NCBI RefSeq assembly: GCF_010470675.1
Contig: NZ_VOIQ01000002.1
Coordinates: 62,001-126,000, forward strand
Direction: 5' to 3'
Source: Desulfovibrio sp. JC010
GTDB taxonomy: Bacteria; Desulfobacterota; Desulfovibrionia; Desulfovibrionales; Desulfovibrionaceae
Length of the DNA stretch: 64,000 nt
The notes beneath the pieces were generated by a model, which was given only the letters and a program-made list of their open reading frames with translations, made no database searches and was not told the DNA's origin. Shown piece after piece: positions 58,456-64,000 of the stretch. The translations under genes were made by a program, and so were the position numbers. Numbering within the stretch: the stretch's first letter is position 1; each line of letters begins with the position of its first letter.

Positions 58456-60921
58456 TCAGCCCTTCACAGATTTTATATTCCATATATCTTCCGCATATTC
58501 ACGCATGGTCCTGTCTGTTGAGAATTTACCCATGCGCGCGGTATTCAGTATCGCCTTTCCGGCCCATAGCTCTCTGTCCGCGTAATCCTTATCGATCCGC
58601 TTCTGGGCGGCAATGTACGATTTAAAATCAGCCAGATGCATATACTGCTCGTTATCGGAAAGCAGCTTATCCACGACCCAGCGGAATAAATCCGGTTCAT
58701 TGGGTGAAAACCTGTTCTTTTGCAGGGCGGTGAGAACCTGCCTGATTTCCGGACTCCGGTTGTAGATTTCCCGCGGGTGGTAGCTGGAGTTGCGCAGCTT
58801 TTTATCGACCTCTTCCTGCTTAAGGCCGAACAAATAAAAATTGTCCGCACCGATCTCTTGCAGCATTTCTATGTTGGCACCGTCGTATGTGCCTATGGTC
58901 AATGCCCCGTTCATGGCGAATTTCATATTTCCGGTGCCTGAAGCCTCGGTTCCGGCAGTGGAAATCTGCTCACTCACATCACAGGCCGGGATGATCTTCT
59001 CGGCAAGGGAAACCCGGTAATCGGGCACAAAGGCCACCTTGATCAGTCCTTCAGTTCTGGGATCGTTGTTGACCACGTCCGCCACTGAATGGATCAGCTT
59101 GATAATCTGCTTGGCTTCCCAATAACCCGGGGCAGCCTTGCCCGCAAAGATAAAGGTCCGCGCACAGGAGGGCTCCACCTCATTATCCACCAGCTCCAGA
59201 TAAAGATGCATGATATGCAGCACATTCAGCAGCTGGCGTTTGTATTCATGGATACGTTTGGACTGAATATCAAAAATGGAATCCGGGGAAACATCGATAT
59301 CCAGCGTTTTTTTAATGAAATTACCCAGCCGGACTTTATTGGCCCGCTTGGCTTTCATGAAACGGGCCCGGAAACCCTTGTCGTTGACCAGCCCCTCCAG
59401 CCGACGCAGTTCTCCAAGGTCTGTTATCCAGCCCTTGCCCAGAAAGTCGGTCAGCAGACCTGAAAGCGCGGGGTTGGCCTTGAGCAGCCAGCGGCGCGGG
59501 GTGACCCCGTTGGTCTTGTTGTTGAATTTCTCCGGTTCCAATTCATGGAAATCAGGAAACAGCCGGGTCTTGACCAGCTCCGAATGAAGCTCGGAAACCC
59601 CGTTCACCGAATGGGAACCGATAACCGCAAGATTTGCCATACGCACGTTTTTACTTCCATCCTCACAGATTAAAGACATGCGACGCAGCTTGTCAGTATT
59701 CTCGGGATATCTGGATTTCACCTTTTTCAGGAAACGGCTGTTGATTTCATAAATGATCTGCAAATGACGCGGCAGGACCTTTTCAATCAGAGAAACAGAC
59801 CAAAGTTCCAAAGCCTCGGGCAGCAGGGTATGGTTGGTATAGGCACAGGTGGCACGGGTTATTTCCCATGCTTTTTCCCACTCGATGCGCCGTTCATCCA
59901 CAAGATAGCGCATCAGCTCCACCACGGTCAGGGCCGGATGGGTGTCATTAAGCTGGATGGCTACGTAATCGGCAAATTCTTCAAAATTCTTGTTCTGAGC
60001 CATGAATCTGCGGGTAATATCACGCAGACCGCAGGCCACGAGAAAATATTCCTGCACCAGCCGGAGTTCCTTTCCGAAAGAGACCGATTCCGTGGGATAG
60101 AGCACCTTGGAAACCATCTCCGACTCAACCTTGCGCTGCACGGCCCGGATATAGTCGCCGTGGTTGAAAATATCCATGTCGAAATTTTCAGAAGCACGGG
60201 CGGCAAACAGACGCAGATAATTAACAGTGTTGCCGCCATAGCCGACCACCGGAACGTCGTAGGGGACACCTATAATGTCATCCCAGTCCACCCACATGGG
60301 CAGGTATTCACCGCTGGGGGAAACCGCACTCTCAACCCTGCCGTAAAGCGGCACAATCACTGACTGGTCGGGACGGGCAATCTGCAGCGGCATACCGGTT
60401 TTCATCCAGTAATCGGCCAGCTCCTTCTGATACCCGTTGTGAATGGACTGGCGGAACAAACCGTACTCATAGTGAATTCCATATCCGCAACCGGGCAGAT
60501 CGAGGGTTGCCAGAGAATCAAGAAAACATGCCGCCAGCCTGCCCAGCCCACCGTTACCGAGGGCCGGATCGCGCTCACTGGCCCGGACTTCATCCAGATC
60601 AAATCCGAGGTCTTTGAAAATATCCTCGCAGACATCCAGAAGCTCCATATTGCACAGGGAATTACCCAGACAACGTCCCAGCAGGTATTCTATGGAGAAG
60701 TAATACATGCGCTTGGCCTTCACCTTGCGGTAACGGTCGCGGGTTTCAATCATCCGCTCCACCAGCCTGTCACGCAATGCAAGAGCTAGTGCTTTGCCTG
60801 CGTCCCATTCACTGGCATCTTTCACTTCCTTGCTCAGCGAATAAACAACATGATCCTTGATATCCGAGAGCAAACTCTCACGGTCGTTTTTCTTCTTGAT
60901 TTTAAAGACGGTGTTTTTCAT
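58456..60921 (-). CDS. glgP: Glycogen/maltodextrin phosphorylase
   Basis: An 821-residue PLP enzyme that releases glucose-1-phosphate from alpha-1,4-glucans. Motifs include RERDPALGNGGLGRLAACF near residue 115, KTNGVTPRRWLLKANP (about 477), YKRQLLNVLHIMHLY, and the PLP lysine in EASGTGNMKFAMNGALTIGT (about 657). Length is normal. The ATG at 60921 follows AGGAGG. It is not in a glycogen operon here. Confidence 0.96.
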   Translation of the reverse strand: MKNTVFKIKKKNDRESLLSDIKDHVVYSLSKEVKDASEWDAGKALALALRDRLVERMIETRDRYRKVKAKRMYYFSIEYLLGRCLGNSLCNMELLDVCEDIFKDLGFDLDEVRASERDPALGNGGLGRLAACFLDSLATLDLPGCGYGIHYEYGLFRQSIHNGYQKELADYWMKTGMPLQIARPDQSVIVPLYGRVESAVSPSGEYLPMWVDWDDIIGVPYDVPVVGYGGNTVNYLRLFAARASENFDMDIFNHGDYIRAVQRKVESEMVSKVLYPTESVSFGKELRLVQEYFLVACGLRDITRRFMAQNKNFEEFADYVAIQLNDTHPALTVVELMRYLVDERRIEWEKAWEITRATCAYTNHTLLPEALELWSVSLIEKVLPRHLQIIYEINSRFLKKVKSRYPENTDKLRRMSLICEDGSKNVRMANLAVIGSHSVNGVSELHSELVKTRLFPDFHELEPEKFNNKTNGVTPRRWLLKANPALSGLLTDFLGKGWITDLGELRRLEGLVNDKGFRARFMKAKRANKVRLGNFIKKTLDIDVSPDSIFDIQSKRIHEYKRQLLNVLHIMHLYLELVDNEVEPSCARTFIFAGKAAPGYWEAKQIIKLIHSVADVVNNDPRTEGLIKVAFVPDYRVSLAEKIIPACDVSEQISTAGTEASGTGNMKFAMNGALTIGTYDGANIEMLQEIGADNFYLFGLKQEEVDKKLRNSSYHPREIYNRSPEIRQVLTALQKNRFSPNEPDLFRWVVDKLLSDNEQYMHLADFKSYIAAQKRIDKDYADRELWAGKAILNTARMGKFSTDRTMREYAEDIWNIKSVKG

Positions 60922-61141
60922 GGCTCCTCCTGCGACTTAGGCTGCTTCGGGGATTAGACCCAAGATAACATCTTGCAGGGGCTAAATCCACTTGAAACAT
61001 CTGCAATCCGAAATAGAGGAGTATTTTGTACTCCCGGTTATGGCGCAGCTATCAACAAAATGTTATAAGCAAACCAGCAAAAATACATTTCCATATAAAC
61101 CAACAAATTTAATATCCGACCACAGAGCAGAGGTAAGCCGC

Positions 61142-62743
61142 ATGAAATCATCAACCACCCGAAACAGCACTGGAAATTTGGAAGTCTTACTCAAAGAAGC
61201 TGAAAAAGTTATCCAGCAGATTATGGACAGCGGTGTTGCTGAAGAACAGATAATCGAACAGATTCAAAGATTCCGGGACGGATTCCCAAGCACTCCGCTG
61301 CTTAAACCATGCACTCCCGGTGACGGCATAACCATCATTGCTGACGAAGAACGTCCTGGACTGCTCGAATCGTACAAACAGGCTGTGCAGGAAGGACGGA
61401 TAACCAAATTCGTCCCGGCATCAGGGGCCGCGACCCGCATGTTCAAATCCCTGCTGGCGGTCTACAATTCTTCTGAAGATGAAATTTCAGACCTCAAAGG
61501 AAGCACTGAAAACGTCGTCTTTTGCCGCACTTTCATTGATTCACTGGATAAATTCGCCTTTTATGCCGAGCTGCAGAAGATTATGGCTGACCACGGAATT
61601 GATCTGGAGACAGCCCGCAGAAGCAACGATTTCAGAACCATCCTGCACCATGTGCTCAGCCCGCAAGGCTTGAGTTACGGAGCACTGCCCAAAGGACTGA
61701 TCCCCTTCCACAGCTATGAAGACCATTCTCGGACCCCGTTTGCAGAACATATTGCCGAAGCAATTGAATATGCCAGAGACAGGGAAAACATCGTCCGGGT
61801 CCACTTCACGGTCTCGCCGGACCACCGGGAAAGAATTGAAAAGCACGTATCTGAGACACTCAAACGGTATCCGCAAATGGATTTCCGGATTTCATATTCC
61901 GAACAACGCAAGCAGACCAACACCATTGCCGTTGATCTGAGCGGAGAAGGATTCCGCACCAGCGACGACAGACTGCTTTTCAGACCGGCAGGACACGGGG
62001 CATTGCTGGTCAACCTGAACGAACTGGAAGGAGACATTGTATTTCTGAAGAACATCGACAATGTGGCCCCGGACCATTTAAAAGGAGACACCATCGAGTA
62101 CAAACAAATTCTCGGCGGACTGCTGGTGGAATTGCAGAATGAAATATTCGGCCACATCCGCAGCCTGAAGCAGGAACAGCCCACCGGGCTGAATTCAGTA
62201 GAGAACTTTATGGCCGGACGTCTGAACATGGAACTTCCGGACTCCTACAATTCCATGGAACATGAGCAAAAAGCTACATGGCTGCTTGCTAAACTGGACC
62301 GCCCGATCAGAGTATGCGGCATGGTGGAAAACACCGGAGAACCCGGCGGAGGACCTTTCTGGGTGCTTGGATCGGACGGAGAACCATCAAGGCAGATTGT
62401 AGAAAAAAGCCAGGTCGATCTTGATAATCCGGATCAGGCTGAATGTATGAGTAAGGCAACACATTTCAACCCGGTGGATATCATCTGCGGGCTGCGTGAC
62501 CATGAAGGCAAACCTTTCAATCTGCTGGAAAGAATAGACAAGGATTCCGGATTCATATCCGTGAAATCAAAGGACGGAAAGGAACTCAAGGCAATGGAGC
62601 TGCCCGGACTCTGGAACGGGTCCATGGCTGACTGGACCACTATTTTCGTTGAAGTGCCGCTCAGCACATTCTCCCCGGTAAAAACAGTAAATGACCTGCT
62701 TAAAACGGTGCATCAACCGGCCATGCGCCCGGCTGAAAGATAA
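61142..62743 (+). CDS. DUF4301-family protein
   Basis: A 533-residue soluble protein of the DUF4301 family. The start at 61142 follows AGAGG nine bases upstream; the longer frame (from 60992) lacks one. Notable segments are VPASGAATRMFKSLLA, LSYGALPKGLIPFHSYEDHS, and RVCGMVENTGEPGGGPFWVL. The FVPASGAATRMF motif recalls nucleotidyltransferase-like folds, but no function is established. Its last 31 bases overlap the convergent ABC ATPase gene. Confidence 0.82.
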   Translation: MKSSTTRNSTGNLEVLLKEAEKVIQQIMDSGVAEEQIIEQIQRFRDGFPSTPLLKPCTPGDGITIIADEERPGLLESYKQAVQEGRITKFVPASGAATRMFKSLLAVYNSSEDEISDLKGSTENVVFCRTFIDSLDKFAFYAELQKIMADHGIDLETARRSNDFRTILHHVLSPQGLSYGALPKGLIPFHSYEDHSRTPFAEHIAEAIEYARDRENIVRVHFTVSPDHRERIEKHVSETLKRYPQMDFRISYSEQRKQTNTIAVDLSGEGFRTSDDRLLFRPAGHGALLVNLNELEGDIVFLKNIDNVAPDHLKGDTIEYKQILGGLLVELQNEIFGHIRSLKQEQPTGLNSVENFMAGRLNMELPDSYNSMEHEQKATWLLAKLDRPIRVCGMVENTGEPGGGPFWVLGSDGEPSRQIVEKSQVDLDNPDQAECMSKATHFNPVDIICGLRDHEGKPFNLLERIDKDSGFISVKSKDGKELKAMELPGLWNGSMADWTTIFVEVPLSTFSPVKTVNDLLKTVHQPAMRPAER

Positions 62744-63360
62744 AAAATAGTATCAGCAACTTCCTCCAGCCAGGGATGGTCATGGCTGACGATGACAAGC
62801 GTAGTTCCCTGCTCATCACGGGCGGAAACAGCGGCGTCATGGATAAGTTGCGTGGATTCAAAATCAAGGCTGGCTGTGGGCTCGTCAAGGAGCAGCACCC
62901 TTGGGTTCAGAACCAGCCGCGCGGCCAGAGCCACCCGTTGGGCCTCCCCGCCGGAAAGCTCAAACCAATGACGGTGCATGAATTTATCAGGTGCCAGACC
63001 TACCTTTGAAAGGGAATGGCAAACCTTGTCGTGAACATTCTTTTCCCCGCGCAATTCAAGTCCGTATGCAACGTTTGCGGCAACGGAACGCTTAAGCAGG
63101 TACGGCTCCTGAGTAAGCATGGTCACTTCGCGGCGCAATGAATGTTCCGGTTCCTCTATCTCCCTGCCGTCATAAAAAAGAGAGCCCGAATCAGGACTTT
63201 CCAGAAAAGCGAGCATGCGCATGAGGGTACTCTTACCGCTGCCGTTATGTCCGGCCAGCCCGACAATGTCACCTTCATTAACGGAGAATTCATCCACCGT
63301 AAGCACCAGACGTCCGTTGTAACGCTGCCGGACCTGCTTAAGTCTGTATAATTCCTTCAT
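62713..63360 (-). CDS. ABC transporter ATPase, tungstate/anion type (TupC-like)
   Basis: A 215-residue ATPase with Walker A GLAGHNGSGKST, signature ELSGGEAQRVALAARL, Walker B VLLLDEPTASLDFE and H-loop VIVSHDHPW. It resembles TupC and related anion importers. The start overlaps the permease stop by one base (TAATG). Tungstate transport would fit the tungsten enzymes of sulfate reducers, but the binding protein lies outside the window, so specificity stays open. Confidence 0.85.
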   Translation of the reverse strand: MKELYRLKQVRQRYNGRLVLTVDEFSVNEGDIVGLAGHNGSGKSTLMRMLAFLESPDSGSLFYDGREIEEPEHSLRREVTMLTQEPYLLKRSVAANVAYGLELRGEKNVHDKVCHSLSKVGLAPDKFMHRHWFELSGGEAQRVALAARLVLNPRVLLLDEPTASLDFESTQLIHDAAVSARDEQGTTLVIVSHDHPWLEEVADTIFYLSAGRMAG

Positions 63361-64000
63361 TACTGCCCTGCCCTTTTACGGACACCGGACATGCAATAAT
63401 TGACCGCAAAAGCAATCATCATCAGCACCAGCCCAAGCGCGATACCCATGGCAAATTCTCCCTTGCCTGTTTCAAGGGCAATGGCAGTGGTGATGGTCCG
63501 GGTGTGCCATTTGATATTGCCGCCCACCATCATGGAAATACCGATCTCGGAGACAATACGCCCGTAGGCCGCTGCTGCCGCTAGGATAAGGCTGTAACGG
63601 GCCTCCCAGAGGGTGGTGCGCAAAATCTGGCTGTGTGAGGCACCGAGGGTCAGCAGGGTCTGCTTGAGGCGTAGGTCGAGATTCTCCACCGCTGTGGCCA
63701 TCATGGCGATGACAATGGGCAGGCCGAGCAGTGTCTGGCCCACGGCTATTCCGGGTATGCTGAACAGAAGCTCCATTTCGCCCATGGGGCCGCGGCGGGA
63801 AAGCATGGCGTAAACCAGCAGCCCGATAACAACAGTGGGAAAAGAAAGCAGGGTATCGGCAATAAGGCGGATTGCCCTTTTGCCGGGAAATTCGTGATAG
63901 CCGAGCAGAAACCCCAGCGGCGCACCGAGAATCAGGGTGGCACTGATGGAAATGGTGGTCACGCAGACCGTGGTATAAATGGCGGAATAGGTTTCCGGGT
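63360..64000 (-). CDS. ABC transporter permease, tungstate/anion type (TupB-like), 5' end outside the window
   Basis: The frame is open to the window end (first full codon near 63998), so the start is missing; about 213 residues are visible. There are four to five TM segments and the EAA-type cytoplasmic loop (LTLGASHSQILRTTLWEARY), followed by GRIVSEIGISMMVGGNIKWH and TITTAIALETGKGEFAMGI, which are typical of TupB permeases. It is coupled with the ATPase gene downstream. Residues upstream of GTG 63962 are coherent (PETYSAIYTTV), which supports a longer gene. Confidence 0.85.
   Translation of the reverse strand, partial: PETYSAIYTTVCVTTISISATLILGAPLGFLLGYHEFPGKRAIRLIADTLLSFPTVVIGLLVYAMLSRRGPMGEMELLFSIPGIAVGQTLLGLPIVIAMMATAVENLDLRLKQTLLTLGASHSQILRTTLWEARYSLILAAAAAYGRIVSEIGISMMVGGNIKWHTRTITTAIALETGKGEFAMGIALGLVLMMIAFAVNYCMSGVRKRAGQ

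Overview
The window looks like the chromosome of a marine Desulfovibrio-type sulfate reducer (Desulfovibrionales, close to Maridesulfovibrio or Desulfovibrio sensu lato). This is inferred from gene content: a hybrid-cluster protein locus with an HcpR-type Crp/Fnr regulator and several ferredoxins, a ferredoxin-I-like protein, a fused carboxyltransferase with a separate biotin-carboxylase-like protein, a cysteine synthase fused to a cysteinyl-tRNA-synthetase-like domain, and a Maf-type motility glycosylation protein. No species assignment is made. No rRNA, tRNA, insertion sequence or CRISPR array was seen. Most genes are GC-balanced housekeeping, envelope or signalling genes. Two AT-rich islands stand out: a toxin-antitoxin-like pair (6298-7346) and an ATPase/nuclease-like pair (43140-44844).

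Layout. 1-5640: 3' end of ispH, then a TetR-regulated RND efflux operon. 5713-7346: cysteine hydrolase and a YhaV-type toxin with a TPR-like partner. 7547-11397: (p)ppGpp synthetase/hydrolase behind a family-5 solute-binding lipoprotein. 11638-17456: SWIM/SNF2 helicase, two paralogous PilZ-type proteins flanking a small Fur-box-preceded gene and a structured intergenic element, and a lipoprotein. 17654-18583: ssb and an unknown partner. 18656-23308: acetyl-CoA-carboxylase-like cluster. 23330-25337: PilZ protein and motBA. 25449-27128: purine nucleoside phosphorylase and a FlgO-like lipoprotein. 27333-33515: nitrosative-stress/redox locus (ferredoxin, hcp, ferredoxin, membrane FeS protein, siroheme/FeS protein, HcpR-like regulator). 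33512-34516: CheV. 34642-40501: type I secretion genes with a TPR-glycosyltransferase. 40683-43043: CHASE2 nucleotide cyclase. 43140-44844: ATPase plus PD-(D/E)XK-like protein. 44984-51914: CysK-CysRS-like fusion, Maf-type protein, small protein, PAP2 phosphatase and ArnT-like transferase. 52072-60921: REC-HDOD protein, NAD synthetase, hybrid histidine kinase, YbjQ-like protein, glycogen phosphorylase. 61142-64000: DUF4301 protein and a tungstate-type ABC transporter cut by the window end.

How the parts fit. The hcp locus is internally coherent: HcpR-like regulator, Hcp, its ferredoxins, and two near-identical Crp/Fnr-type sites placed at equal distances from candidate -10 boxes. Signalling proteins for c-di-GMP (PilZ), chemotaxis (CheV), flagellar rotation (MotAB), and Maf glycosylation point to a motile cell.

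Most notable items: the AT-rich ATPase/PD-(D/E)XK pair as a candidate defence module; the YhaV toxin with a non-canonical partner; the duplicated hcp promoter; six dispersed intergenic hairpin repeats; a 108-base structured element; a cysteine-rich PilZ paralogue that has lost the c-di-GMP arginines; and a type I secretion ATPase with altered signature and H-loop.
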